The notes beneath the pieces are model-generated. The model made no database searches. It was not told where the DNA came from and saw only the letters and a list, made by a program, of their open reading frames with translations. From Berberis thunbergii (taxonomy: Eukaryota; Streptophyta; Magnoliopsida; Ranunculales; Berberidaceae): DNA of 64,000 nt. The position numbers and the translations under genes are program-made. Positions 1 through 11,194 of the stretch are shown piece by piece; position 1 is the stretch's first letter; each line of letters starts with the position of its first letter. Location: the NCBI GenBank assembly GCA_003290165.1, contig QNQO01000544.1, positions 434,001 to 498,000 of the forward strand, in the 5' to 3' direction.

Positions 1-1413
1 GACTGTCGGCAGGTACTGTTGAAGATGCTTCGACTGTAGCTGCATTAATTGAGATGACTGTAGCTTCATGCGGAGGCCTTTGAAAAGAGAAAAAGATGCT
101 TGTCGGGTTGTCGGTAGACTGACCGAAAGCAAACTTGTTTGATAGTGGAGGTGGCAGATGCTGCCTTTGATAATAACGGACGTGGGTCCATTTTACAAAT
201 CTTTAGGATTGATGACACTATAGCAGTCATCTTCATTGAGATCCACTGTTGGATCATCTTCTTCATCATCATCAGTTTCATCAGAACATATCTGAAACAG
301 AGTTTCGATGAGCTGAGCTCTGGTTGGCTTGGTCATGATTTTCTGCAGAATCTGTTGCTTCAACTGCTTAACGTTGGAGGATGATTCTGAAGGGAGACCA
401 ATTGGTACTTGTGGTTGTGGTGGTGTAGGAGACACCTCTTTCTTAGAGAAGAAAGCAGTAACGCCTTCTTTGGTAACTTTGGAATGGTCGAACCGCTGCC
501 ACCATTTGACTTTGTAGCGACAGCAAAACCACTGTGGCTTGGTCTTGGAGAGATGGATAGCCAGATCAAGGGGAGAACAAACATAATCCCAGCACATAAT
601 CCATGCTAAATTAAATCTGATAAAAAACCAGACTGAGAGGACCTATTGATCTACAGGAGCTGGAGGCTGGTATTTTTCTTTGAAAACATTCCAACCTTCT
701 CTGACAGGTGAAGGGAGGATTTCAATAACAGGACCATAAGAGCTCCACCATTGATGTTGAAACCAGAATGGAAGAACCTTTTGATTGAACTTTTTGCAAA
801 AAAGAAATAACCATGAATGGCCACTTTGATGAGGACTGACTCAAAACGCTCTGGACCATGCGTTTTATAGTCAAAATAACTATAGGAAGAAGGAACATAG
901 CTCTGTGAGAGCTTCTTGTGATAACGGGGATGTTGTCCCCATTCTGCTTCAGTCAAGATCTTGAAGATCTGACACTTAGAGAAAGTGATTCGAGATTGAG
1001 TGTCATCATAGTGATGAGTGACACTGATAGAATCTGAATCTACTAAAATGAATTCATAGAATTCTCTGGTTTTGGATGCATCAGATTCTTCAAATTGTTG
1101 ATCTGGAGAATATAGATGCTTTGGGATACTTTGAGGATCTGAGATGAGAGCCTGGAATTGGGGCTCAACCAAACAGATGGAGTCTAGATTAGACTTATTG
1201 ATGTATTGGAGTGGTGCCTGACTAGGCTTTGGAAAGCTTATCATCGATGAGCTTAGTTCTGCGTTCTAAGCTAGAGGCGAGAACTTTTGAGATAATTGAA
1301 GGGCATAAGAAAGAGGGGCTGGCTGCAGAGAAGCAGAAGGCTTCTTCGCATAACTGGCCTTTGATTTTGGCTTGGGAGATGAGGAAGAAGAACTCATCTT
1401 TGGAGAAACTCAC
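1..1413 (-). pseudogene. Broken ORF 3' of the pararetrovirus pol region
   Basis: Three or more minus-strand frames (about 1244-651, 597-193 and 281-66) read as pieces of one protein lying downstream of RNase H. Visible features are a stretch ending in REFYEFILVDSDS, an aromatic patch SYSYFDYKT, a basic KVKWWQRF motif and an acidic tail DETDDDEEDD. I recognise the pattern from unnamed plant retroelement ORFs but know no function for it. Its position matches that of the inclusion-body/transactivator gene of caulimoviruses. That is position only: I see no diagnostic motif. Frameshifts near 860, 630 and 280 disrupt it, and it probably continues past the left edge. Confidence 0.5.
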
Positions 1414-1419
1414 GGGAGA

Positions 1420-2647
1420 GGAAGTCTGCCAGTGAGTTGTCTGCTCCCTTTATATATTTGATTTCAAAATCAAATGCAGAAATCAAACCTTGCCATCTGG
1501 CGAAAATCTGTTTGGAAACCAAATTGAGAACATCTTTAGTTAAAATATCTTTTGCAGATTGGCAATCAATTTGTAATAAAAAAAATTTGATTTATCAAAT
1601 CATCTTGAAATTTCATGATGCACAATACGATCGCTAAAACCTCTTTTTTGACCGTAGAGTAATTCATTTGAGTAGAATTCCAAACACCAGAATGGTATCA
1701 GACCAATTGAATAGTAGAAGACTCAGGGAGACGCTGTTTCAGGATACCACCATACCCTTGGTTGGACGCATCTGTCTCTACTATTTTGAAGGCATTGGGA
1801 TCAACAATTCCTAAACAAGGAAGATTTTTGACTTGACGGACTATAGAAGTGTGGGCTTCAGTCCATGGGCCTGGATTTTCTTAAGGCGAGAGTATAAGGG
1901 TTTAATCAAAACTCTAAGGCCTTTATAAAAATCTGCAACATAGTTTAAAGATCCAAGAAATCTTTGCAATTGGGTTTTATCACGGATTTCATCTGGAAAT
2001 TTGTCTGCAAACTCAATTGTTCTTGAAATTGGGGTAATCATCCCATTGAAAATCTTGTGACCTAAAAATCTAACATTTGTTTGAAACAAATTGATTTTGG
2101 TTGGAGATAAAACCAATCCATTCTTTTTTATACAATTTTCGAATTGGTATAAATGTTTCCAATGGGCTGGAACAGAGTTAGAAAACAGCAGTATATCATC
2201 GATATACACAATGGTGAACTGAGAAAATTGGGATAGAATATCATTCATGATATTCTGAAACTCACTTGGAGTGTTTTTGAGACCAAATGGCATTACATTC
2301 CATTCGTAATGGCCAAATGGAACATTGAAAGCGGTTTTATACCGATCATCGGGATGAACCTGGATTTGCCAAAATCCAGATTTAAGATCAAACTTAGAGA
2401 AGACACAAGCATTGTGTAATCTCTTAAGAAGATCCCTTTGAGAAGGAATTGGATATCTAATCCATTGGAGAACTTGATTTAAAGGTTTATAATTAATAAC
2501 AAGACGAAGACCTCCCCGTTCAAGCTCTGCAGCTTTGTTGACATAAAAAGCTGAACAACTCCATGGAGATTTAGAATCTCTGATGAGTCGTTTTTGCTTT
2601 AATTGGTGAATTTCTTGTTTACAAAATTCCATAAGTTCGCTATTCAT
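1420..2647 (-). pseudogene. Pararetrovirus reverse transcriptase/RNase H region
   Basis: The frame from 2647 to 1841 is 268 codons of reverse transcriptase. It has the fingers/palm block ending in FDLKSGFWQI, the PFGLKNTPSEF block and the catalytic YIDD at about residues 148-151, followed by FLGH and the QLQRFLGSLNYVADF connection. Downstream, in other frames between about 1800 and 1420, are recognisable RNase H remnants, so the frame has been shifted after the RT thumb. A single-base frameshift near 2690 also separates it from the upstream protease frame. The family synthesises DNA from viral RNA; this copy cannot make an uninterrupted polyprotein. Confidence 0.85.
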
Positions 2648-4040
2648 TTGAATAGGGCGAGCCTTAGTGGGAATTTTCTTTCATCAAAGCCTGGTCTATA
2701 GGGAAGACGAACCATATGCTGAGCTCTATACCAAAAAGCATTAGGAAGATTGGAACAAAGTTCATCTTGCAAATGTTTTTGATATTGAATTATTTGTGAT
2801 TGGAGTTTGGGTTCATTGATTTGATCAGCAACCCTTTTGTATTCAATTTCTTGTTTCAGAAAGTTTAACTGCTGTTGTTTGCTAATTAAACGATTCAGAA
2901 ACACCTTATTTGTAACTTGATTAAGTTCATAAACTTCTGGTTTAAACAAGAATGGAAATTCAAGTTTTGTACCTAAATAGGTAGTTGAAATCCCTTGTTT
3001 AGACACAGAAAAAAGAGAAATTGAATTGATAAAGGGAGTTCCTAATATCATCTTTTGCTCCATATTTTTGACAAGAAGAAAATGTTGTTTAATACAAATT
3101 TTATCCTTGCAAATATGAGCATTGGTTAACTTATAAGCTATTTGCAGCTTAAAGTTATCCGTTGTATAAAGACGTTGGGTTGTCTTTTTGAAATATTGAG
3201 AAGGAACAATTCCTTCTTGGATACAATTCATATCAGCACCAGAGTCAATCAGAGCGATGACTGATATGAGAGTTTGTCCATAAATGAACAAATCTACCGC
3301 CACAAACCATTTTTGAATGGTGACTGTGTGAGGGATGACTTGTTTTTTATTTAAGTTGTTGAGAAAATCAGCCTCTTTCTGTTTAGAAGAAGAGGGTTGT
3401 TGTGAAGAAGGTATTTCTTCGTCTTCTCTTTCAGAATAGGCATGGTATTGATTTTCTTGCAGAGTTTGTATTTGGATGTTTACCAAATTCTGATTTTGTT
3501 TTAAGAGATGAATCTCTTTCTTAAGGTTATTCACTTCATACTGTAAATCAGCTAGACTAACAGGAGAAGCTTTTGTGCGGGTTTGATTAAACATGTTTAT
3601 GATCTCTTTGTGATCATAGAAAGATGTAATCACATCAGGAGGAGGTTTAGTTTGAGTTATCGAATTCTTCATATGTTGAAGATATTCAGTTTTTTTTTGC
3701 GGATCATCAATTTTATCAACAAAATCTAACAGTATTTTTGACTGTTTCGATTGAGATAACATATTGATTTTGGGCTTGGACAGGTGGCATAAACATGCAC
3801 CAGGAGTGCAATCACAAGATTGCTCAGAAGAGGACGAAGAGTCAGATGAATAATTAAGGTTACCCATCTGTAAGTCTGGCTCAGAGGATTCAGAGTCCGA
3901 ATCAATCAGACAATTAAGAAACATATGTTTCATATGCTTGGGAATGTCAAGGGCTTGAATCTTTTGGGTCGTTCTGCATTGTTTTGCATAATGGCCAGGC
4001 TGACCACACTTAAAGCAAACGGGCTTTGAAGTGGATCATT
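2644..4040 (-). pseudogene. Zinc knuckle and aspartic protease region of the pararetrovirus-like element
   Basis: A CCHC knuckle of the form CxxCxxxxHxxxxC is encoded at about 4019-3974. After a frame change, a 429-codon frame (3933-2644) starts with an acidic, serine-rich stretch and a Cys cluster, then a coiled-coil-like segment rich in Leu, Lys and Gln. The retropepsin-like domain follows: the active-site triad ALIDSGAD and the flap-distal MILGTPFI block. Such proteases mature the capsid and polymerase from the polyprotein. The frame runs almost into the RT frame, the two being offset by one base at 2644-2647. Confidence 0.75.
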
Positions 4041-4181
4041 TCTTAAAAGGCTTGGGCTTATGAGTCCCATGTTTCTTGGGCTTGCTATAATACTGTTCTA
4101 AGTTCTTAGCAGGCTTTGGGCCATAGGGCTTTTTATTCTTGAATTGTCGGGCTGGATGAGACCGATATTTTTGTTTTGAAG

Positions 4182-5053
4182 TCAGATGGGTTGGATATCT
4201 GAAATCGTCAAACCCATATCACCTAATTCTTTAGGTCCATATATATGATGTTTCTTTAATTTTAAATCATTACAAATTTGTAATGCACATTTATTAATAA
4301 ATGCAATTAAATCACCAAAGGTAAGAAGTTCATACTGAATATCTCCACCATGTTGTTCTTTGGAGTTTAGTACGAACTGTCTCAGCAAATATTTCAGGAA
4401 GTCCTGAAATAAACTTACGTTTCCAGAAAGGATTTGCAGCATCTGTCTGGAGCATTACTCTTTTCATAAAGATATCTTTATAATATCTAAAATGGCTTAG
4501 AGTAGGGCATTTATGAAACATAAGCAAATCTTTTGCTTTACCTTGGTATTCATTAGGATTTCCAATGAAATGCCTAAGAATACATTGGATCAAAGTAGGC
4601 ACACAGTCAGGAACAATGTTGCCTTCAATTTTGATGGGATTTCCATCTGGACCAATTTTTTGTGCAAACAGGATTTCTGTTTTTTCAGAAGTTGTGAGAT
4701 AATTATCCACCATCCTTTTAATAATCCAGAAAATCCATTAATAATTGCTGAAGCAATTGTATGATCATCCTTGCCTTCTGCTCGATGAGTAGATGCCATC
4801 ATCACCATTTCTTGAGTTAATTCAAGAACAACATCTTCAGAGAGGCCATCAATATTCCAAATATATAGTTCTTTTGGTGAAAAAGAACCAAATGTTTGAA
4901 GATTGCGTTCTTCAAATTGCATATCTGGAAATGAGGTCTAGGATAAAAATTCCTAGAAGTTGGCATAAGATTTCTCCATTTTGGGGGTGCAGATGCTTTC
5001 TTAGCATGGCGAATTGGATTAGCCTGATGTGGGATATAATTGAGTCTATCCAA
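4182..5053 (-). pseudogene. Capsid/gag-like region of the pararetrovirus-like element
   Basis: Overlapping minus-strand frames at 5053-4817, 4922-4590, 4713-4330 and 4442-4182 together cover one nucleocapsid-type domain. It contains ELYIWNIDGLSED, a helix ending in GFSGLLKGWW, a conserved region with FMKRV, and KKHHIYGPKELGDM near the C-terminus. The Trp-rich core is typical of caulimovirid and Ty3-like capsid proteins. At least two frame changes (near 4700 and 4380) break it. It lies directly upstream of the zinc knuckle, as in viral coat proteins of this type. I cannot tell viral coat protein from retrotransposon gag from the sequence alone. Confidence 0.55.
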
Positions 5054-5286
5054 TTAAGACATAGGGTCAAAATCTGCACTGATATCCGATTCATGGTCTG
5101 ACATGAAGGGATTTGACAGTGTATTAATTTTGAGCCTTGAATCCAATTTTAGAGCTGCTAATTTAGCATCTATTTCTTTTAACAAGTTTGAATTACTAGA
5201 AGAAAAGGTATTTGGCGCCAAAGGTTCAGGAATTTGAAAGAAAACATTTTGTTTTTTCTTTTCCTGTTCTTTGCCTATTTTTTCTT

Positions 5287-6420
5287 CTACTTGTTTTTTT
5301 TAAGTTCGTTAGTTACAAGTTGATCTTGAACTAACTTTTCTCCTAATTCAGATAATAATAAATTAGTATAATTATTCTGTTGAATAATTGTACTAACGTA
5401 ACTCTCATCCGGATGAGCAAATGGAGAGGCTACAAAATTATGATCTGAAACTTTGAATTGGAGATCTACCAAAGGTGGTAGTACAAATTTAACTGATTTT
5501 TTATCTGGAGTAGTCCAGACTTTGGGTGTTACGTTTAACACATGAACTTGTGGGATGTGAACATTAAAATACCAGTCAAGGAATGGTAAATTTGTTTTCA
5601 ATGTTTCACAACATTCATAAAAGGTTTTACTAAGTTCTTTTCGTTCAGACTCTGTTGTCTGAGATTGGAACTTAGTTCTTCTTTCATCATTTTCTGGAGA
5701 CAAGAAGTCTCTTTTTATATGTTCTTTGTCAAGTTTGAGGGGTGTTCTTAAACATTGAACTCTTGGAATCTGAAATTCCATTTCAGATTGTGTTGGAGAT
5801 TGATTAGCTTCTGAAGTTTCAGGAGCTTCGTTCTGATTATAAATTGGTTGAGGGATTTGAGGATAATTAGGATTAGTCCTAATATTTCTAAATTGGAGAT
5901 GAGGAATTTCTTCAGGAGTGGAAGCTCTTGAAGGTATCCTTGTTGGAGCTGTTCTGAATGAAGATTCAGATCTTCGTCCAGATTCAAACTTGGATGGATC
6001 AAGAGTAGTGATTCTTGTATCATTGAATCTGAGTTCAACAGTCTATTTGACTTGGAGGAAGTTTCTTTGGGGTAGAAACTCCTTCAATTATCCATGATTC
6101 AGGGAGTGTGACCTGATCCCATTGAATCGTTCTGGGTACGATTACATTGGTCTTTTGGTCTAAATTTCTAACAAAAGTAACTAAAAGAACATATAATTTT
6201 ATTCTAAATGCAGACGTCACTAATAAATATTCCTTCAGATAATCAAGTTGCTTTCTTTTTAGTTTGGGTTTCAAGAGGATAAACCCAAGACACAAAATTA
6301 GAATAAACAATCAAACACCCACAAAAATTTTGCTATGCAGATTTTGGGAATTGTGATCTACAAAGAGAGAAGAAAAGATGGGGTTCTGAAACTCACCTTG
6401 TTGTTCCATCAAACAAATGA
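5287..6420 (-). pseudogene. N-terminal region of the pararetrovirus polyprotein, possibly including movement protein
   Basis: The first frames of the element lie here (6547-6311, 6310-6035, 6038-5748 and 5781-5287). The 6310-6035 frame carries LPESWIIEG after a hydrophobic beta-rich stretch, which resembles the C-terminal part of caulimovirid 30K-type movement proteins. The 5781-5287 frame is a 164-residue block with LDWYFNVHIPQVHV that I do not recognise. A good splice-donor-like sequence (CAAG followed by GTGAGT, minus strand, boundary near 6396) sits just after an ATG at about 6410, so a spliced leader is possible but unproven. Stops separate all parts. The movement-protein call is tentative. 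Confidence 0.4.
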
Positions 6421-6704
6421 GGGGCTCTGAAGTTGAGTACAGAACAGGTTGAAGAACTCTTGCACAGCTCTGCAGAATAAAACAAACACGGGTCAAAATT
6501 TTGCACAAAAGAAACAACCCAAAGACAGATTTAAAGCAAATTTGCATAGATTTAGATAAACCCCATTGATCAAATTCGCAAAAAATTTGTGGGAGTGACA
6601 GAGAGATGGGTTGGAACTCTACCCAGTCACCATTTTTTTTTAATTTTTTTTATGCGAAAAGATATTTGATCTGTTAAGTAGAACTCAGTGGGGTATATAT
6701 TTAT

Positions 6705-6840
6705 GAGCTTTGCTAGGGAGCGAGGGATGGGTGCAACCACCCATCCTCCTCGCGATCTCCAGCGCAATGCGCTTATCTCGAGGAGGATGGGTGGTTGCAC
6801 CCATCCCTCGCTCCCTTTCCCTCGACCCCTAGAATTTTCG
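6705..6840. mobile_element. Short snap-back Mutator-like MITE
   Basis: A near-perfect hairpin whose arms include GAGCGAGGGATGGGTGCAAC and its complement about 70 bp later. The flanks repeat ATATATTTAT (6695-6704 and 6841-6850), a 9-10-bp target duplication. The right terminus reads, on the minus strand, CGAAAATTCTAGGGGTCGAG, matching the family terminus seen elsewhere in the window. The left terminus has lost about 12 bp of it. Each arm is itself partly palindromic. Confidence 0.75.
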
Positions 6841-6850
6841 ATATATTTAT

Positions 6851-7450
6851 AGTGGTTTTGGGGTTCAGAGGTCTGAAGTCTGAATTCTGAGGTGTGGTGA
6901 CTTGTGACGAAATAAAACTTTCGAGGTCTGAAGTTTGAATTCTGGTGGAAAAAGGGTCTGACTACGGGAGATTTGTTTTTTGAATTATTTTAAGAAATAT
7001 GTTTTATTAAATTGGATAATGATAGTTACGTGCTAAGAAATTTAAATTTTGGACATAACATGTATATGTTCATAATTTCATCGGTAGCTTTTGTCCAAGT
7101 TCACCTAAAAGTTTTATTAAGAAATTTTAAATCTAAACCTTCCCACGAATGCTCCAATAATAACAATATTGTTATAGGTACTCAAGGGCTAGTTTACACT
7201 ATAAAGGTTATAATATAATAGTTGGAACATTGTACACTATTTTGTAGTTAGGTGTGAAGTTGCACTATTGTCATCCATTTAATTTTAGGGTTGTTGGTAG
7301 TTTAAACCCAATATTTTGTGGTGTGATGTGAATCCCATCATAACCTCGCATAAGGATGATTGGGCAGGAGTAGTACTAGAGTGGATGACCTCATGGGAAA
7401 TTCTTATGTTGCGCTCCTCATCCATTTGTAAGATTTGTGGCAAACAATGT
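6851..7450. other. No gene seen
   Basis: AT-rich DNA between the short MITE and an LTR fragment. Reading frames are short and share no pattern I recognise. Confidence 0.5.
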
Positions 7451-7600
7451 GATGATACACCAAACCGTCTAGTAATCCGCACTATACACGTGTCTTGATG
7501 ATCTCGTTAACAGAACAAAGCAGACCTAATTGCACGCCCAATCTGGCAAAGCCCACTGAGGTAGGATCCAGAAGGTTGGACATTCTAGAGATCCCGTATC
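7451..7600 (+). repeat. Fragment related to the LTR at 22212-22847
   Basis: The stretch starting TGATGATACACCAAACCG, through TACACGTGTCTTGATGATCT and GGATCCAGAAGGTTGGA, aligns by eye with the first ~150 bp of the LTR beginning at 22212, with many substitutions. The remainder of the LTR is missing. It looks like an old truncated copy. Confidence 0.6.
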
Positions 7601-7676
7601 AATTATAATAGTATCCATGGTATTATATTATCTTAAAATTATACAACCTTTTGTTATAAGGCTGCACCCGTTCATT

Positions 7677-7863
7677 AACCATTTGAAGAAGGGAAAGGGA
7701 AAATGCATTAGAGAGTTAAGCTGACACCTCGTACTCCTTTTGGAAAGGCACTTGTGGTCCAAAGTCAGGTCGATGAGATGATTTAGTAGTTGTGCGTGTC
7801 TTTCTTTTTCTTTACAAATCATGACAATTTATGCACCAGTAAAAGTTGGAACCATTTGCACAA
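7677..7863 (+). repeat. Duplicated segment, copy 1, left half (interrupted by Pack-MULE)
   Basis: From GAAGAAGGGAAAGGGAAA to TTTGCACAA this matches 13947-14111. It ends in the 9-bp target site of the foldback element (7855-7863). Confidence 0.85.
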
Positions 7864-8234
7864 GAGTAATTCTACCTGTCGAGGAAATGGACGAGGGAGG
7901 GTGGTGAGCACGTGCAGAGGTGACGTGGTAAAAAAAATAAAAAAAATAAAATAACAGAGCGGGAAACCGAAATTTTTCGAGGAGAAGAAGGAGGGAATGG
8001 GGAGAGCTCTCCCCATTTTCATTCTCAAGCTCAAGCTCAGACCTCCCTCTCCCCATTTTCCATCTCGACACCCTCTCCCCCAACGAAGTTCTCCCTCTCC
8101 ATCATCGACTCAAACGAAGCCAGAGAAGAAGCTCACCCTCGTCCCTTCCCTCTCGTAAAAGCTAAGGTAAGTCTCCCCTTCATTTCTAGATCTAGGGTTT
8201 CTCATTTTAGATCTAGGGTTTTGTATTGATCCAG

Positions 8235-8297
8235 ATGAAGGTCTATTCTTGATTTACAAATATGTCTCAGGAGGAAGCCTAGAATATCATCTCCATG
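8235..8297 (+). pseudogene. Captured receptor-like kinase exon fragment (left arm)
   Basis: A 63-bp block bounded by CAG before and GTATGAAC after reads as FLIYKYVSGGSLEYHLH, the end of the kinase N-lobe around beta-5 and helix D, where family members usually have VYEYVSGGSLE. Only this one exon was captured, so no kinase activity is possible. A mirror copy lies at 12262-12324. Confidence 0.6.
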
Positions 8298-8810
8298 GTA
8301 TGAACTTCTACTTTCTGTTTGGTGGGAACTTTTTTAACAATACAGTCATATTTGTAGTGTTTTTGTTTAATAGACATACTATTTTATTGACTAGCATGGT
8401 TGGATTGATGGGTTGTCTCTGTTTTTTCTCATGTGAATTTAGAGTTGGAATTGATATTCTGACTATTGAGGTTCGATGTGAGCATCTAAACGTAGATGCA
8501 GATGCAGATGCATATGTAGGAGGCAGAGCTTTACCTACAATCTTCAACTTTTCTATTAATATGATAGAAGTAATTAAGTTCTCTATTGGAATCAGTATTG
8601 TTCTGTGGTAATTATGCTTCAACTGTGAAAATTACGAGTTATATTTACATGTTAATTTCTTCTTTTGTTTTAAAGGGATTCTTGAATTATCTCCATATCC
8701 TTCCAAGTCGAAAAAGACCATTGTCTGTCCTTCACGACTACTTGCTGAAAAAGACCATTGGAATAAGTATTGTTCTGTGGTAATTATGCTTCATCTGTGA
8801 AAATTACGAG

Positions 8811-9272
8811 TTGGACTGCAAGTCTGGATGGTTAGGCGATTCAGGTTGCAGTGCAAATCTGAAAGTGCTACACAGGCTGAAAGTGCAAGTCTGCAAGTCC
8901 AAGGGACCTAGTGAGCTACAAAGGATGGGAATCGGGTTTGTTTTTGCAGCAATTGCTATGGTGGTGGCAGGTTTCGTCGAGATGCATAGGCGTAAATATG
9001 CAAAGAATGATGTTAACGAGCTCAGTTCCCTTAGTCTCTTTTGGCAGACTCCTCAGTATGTACTTATAAGAGTGTTCGAGGCATTCATGAATGTTGCACA
9101 ACTTATACCAGATGGATTGAAGAGCTTGGGAGTGGGTTTATGCATGGCGTCTTCTGCTATAGGAAGTTATTTGACCACTGTACTTATTACAATTGTGATG
9201 GCAATCACAACAAAAAAATGGGAATGCAGGCTGGATACCCCGGAATCTAAATGCTGGTCACCTGGACAGATG
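8811..9272 (+). pseudogene. NPF: Captured NPF (NRT1/PTR family) transporter C-terminal fragment (left arm)
   Basis: About 150 codons read as the last membrane segments of a POT/NPF proton-coupled nitrate or peptide transporter: LQRMGIGFVFAAIAMVVAGF followed by EMHRRKYA, then SLFWQTPQYVLI and GLCMASSAIGSYLTTVLI. The N-terminal two thirds, including the ExxER motif region, are absent. Compared with the right-arm copy it has lost the six or so codons after MNVAQL, and it slips frame after AITTK. It has no ATG of its own. It is a pseudogene fragment whose relevance is as potential hairpin RNA against the parent transporter gene. Confidence 0.8.
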
Positions 9273-9343
9273 CTTCCCTCCTGCAGTGTTTCCCTCATTA
9301 TTTGCATTGGGGTCCTGTCATCAATTGTTTTCTCCTTTTGCAG

Positions 9344-10484
9344 GTTATTTTCTTCACAGATCCAGTAGATGAATACCTAATGCAGTACCTCATGGATTAT
9401 GAAGACAGGAAGTTCCAGAATGTGTCCAAGGAGGGACTGAAACTTGGAAAGAACTCCAAGGACAAAGAGGCCAAGGATTCTTTCAAGGAGCTGACAAAAT
9501 GGTGGAAGGATGCTCTTGTTAGTGAGAATGTTGATTATGTGAAAATAAGCAATCGTTTGGATAACAGTCCCTGTGTGGTGGTGACGTCGAAGTTTGGCTG
9601 GAGTGCTAACATGGAAAAGATTATGCAGTCACAGACTCTGTTTGATACCAACAAACAAGCGTACATGCGTGGCAAGAGGGTCCTTGAGATCAACCCAAGG
9701 CACCCAATCATCAAGGAGCTTCGTGAGAGGGTCGTCAAGGACTCTGAGGTTCATGCTTGATACTTGTACTTAGGCATTTAACATTTGGCATTTATACTTT
9801 TAATGACCACCAGTTTAATGTGTTGTGCAATGTTACAAAATGTGTGATGGGACAAGAATAATGCTGAAGATTATTCAATTACAAAAAAACTTAACAACTG
9901 CGGAATTAAATGGATGGCTTAATTGTTATAAAGTGTTAATTGGTTTAGACTATGCAAAAAGATATCCTTGATTGGAAACGTAAAATGTGATTGAATGCTT
10001 AAGAGTCCCTATGTTTCTCAACCTGTGTATCAAATGGAAATTGAAATGTTGATGATAAAAATAATAATGATGAAATGAGTAAGATTAGGTTGAACTCATT
10101 TTCATTGTTTATGCATAGCAGCTTGGCAGGGTCATTCACTTTAAGCTGCACAAATTTTCTTTTGTTGCTGCAATTATTCTTATGGACCAACTTGCTTTGC
10201 AGGACGAAAGTGTGAAGCATACAGCAAAACTCATTTACCAAACAACACTCATGCATAGTGGTTTGATGCTTAGCGACCCCAAGGAGTTTGCTTCCGGAAT
10301 ATACAACTCAGTGAAGGCAAGCCTGAACATCAGCCCTGATGCAACAGTTGAAGAGGAAGATGTAGATGAGGCCGAGGATGAGGCTGAAACTGAGGTAAAG
10401 GAGTCATCTTCTAAGGGGGAAGAAGTTGATGATGTACAAGATGAAGCAGACACTGAGCCTTCTGCATTCAAGGATGAGTTGTAG
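9344..10484 (+). pseudogene. HSP90-7: 3' end of an endoplasmin (GRP94/HSP90) gene inside the Pack-MULE
   Basis: Two exons, 9344-9748 and 10203-10484, joined in phase at GAG/GAC by a GT-AG intron, encode the last 228 residues of the ER HSP90. They cover the end of the middle domain (VIFFTDPVDEYLMQYL, then KSKFGWSANME-like TSKFGWSANMEKIMQSQ) and the C-terminal dimerisation domain, then an acidic tail and a terminal KDEL with TAG stop. Family proteins are about 800 residues, so the ATPase domain and ER signal peptide are gone. The retained intron shows capture of genomic DNA, not cDNA. The coding frame is intact from 9344 to the stop, which suggests recent capture or selection. A fusion transcript starting in the left arm is conceivable. 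Confidence 0.85.
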
Positions 10485-11187
10485 ATTATCTTTTGAATGG
10501 CGAGCCATGTTACAAGACATTATCTTTGCAGCTGCACCTATCTGTAGTCCTAAAATGTTGCTTTCTGCTCAGTAGCTTTTAGAAGACCAAAAGAGAGGAG
10601 CTTAGAATTCACTGTAAGCTTGATGATGGGAAAATTTTGTCATTTTGGTTGTAGTTGATGGTACCTGTTTAAGATCTGAAATAATTGTAGCATCAGTTTT
10701 AAGTTTGTAGCTGATTGCGATCATCTAAAGATTGTCAAATTAGTTTAATCCAAGACTGAAGTTAATTGTTTAATCATCTAATACATTTTGACTTCTTTCT
10801 AATATTTAGATCCATTTTATCATCTATTGCTAGGCTTGAATCTATGCATCACTTGATGTTACATGGCTGCAGCAAAGCCGTGGACTTAAATCAATCAAAC
10901 AAAAGTCCTACCTTAACTTGCTTGCAAAATATACATCAAAGAGCTCTCAGTTCTGTAAGCTCAATTTACAGGTAAAACACTCACTTCACACTTGTATTGT
11001 AAAAGCTATGAGAAAGGATAAGAAATGCAGAGTTTACTTCACATGATCTGCAGAATATCCCTAATGAGAAGAAACATGATATGCAAGGGATCCAAATTTT
11101 CCAGTACACAAAGGTTATGCCACAATAGTAACTGCTGATTTCATTAGATCATCAAAAAATTTCTATATACAATCAAATGTTATAGTC
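10485..11187 (+). other. Pack-MULE loop downstream of the endoplasmin fragment
   Basis: It begins with what should be endoplasmin 3' UTR. At 10766-10975 an open stretch reads SMHHLMLHGCSKAVDLNQ and ends with ALSSVSSIYR at a possible donor (CAG/GTAAAAC, about 10972). That might be a fourth captured exon, but I do not recognise it. Confidence 0.4.
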
Positions 11188-11194
11188 AATTAGG

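Larger units (their letters stand above)
1..6600 (-). mobile_element. Degenerate endogenous pararetrovirus-like element
   Basis: Broken reading frames on the minus strand follow the order expected of a plant pararetrovirus: an N-terminal region, a capsid-like region, a CCHC zinc knuckle, an aspartic protease, reverse transcriptase and RNase H, then a further ORF. The RT is of the caulimovirid type and no integrase is visible between RNase H and the last ORF, which argues against an ordinary Ty3 retrotransposon. Every module is separated from the next by a frameshift or stop, so it is an old inactive copy. The 3' end lies beyond the left edge. I found no flanking LTR inside the window, but the missing left end prevents a firm statement. 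Confidence 0.75.
7864..9318 (+). repeat. Left arm of the Pack-MULE inverted repeat
   Basis: This matches the reverse complement of 11188-12698. Order: terminus, GC-rich leader, two copies of AGATCTAGGGTTT (telo-box-like, 8188-8222), a splice-donor-like site at about 8166, kinase exon, intron-like AT-rich DNA, NPF fragment. The left copy lacks about 19 bp of NPF coding sequence near 9105 and about 80 bp of intron-like DNA that the right arm has. Confidence 0.85.

Noticed and set aside
1..6600. Active virus
   Set aside because: Every module is separated by frameshifts or stops, so no complete polyprotein can be made.
6705..6840. Hairpin as a transcription terminator or microRNA precursor
   Set aside because: It has transposon termini and a target duplication, and belongs to a repeat family; nothing suggests a defined mature small RNA.
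8188..8222. Interstitial telomeric repeat
   Set aside because: Only two separated AGGGTTT motifs within a captured leader; a telo-box promoter motif is the simpler reading.
8811..9368. Reading frame as a functional NPF transporter
   Set aside because: Only the last membrane segments are present, there is no ATG, and the copy lies within the inverted repeat of a transposable element with a frame slip.
9344..10484. Endoplasmin fragment as the host's own HSP90 gene
   Set aside because: The N-terminal ATPase domain and signal peptide are missing, and the fragment lies wholly inside element termini with a proven target duplication.
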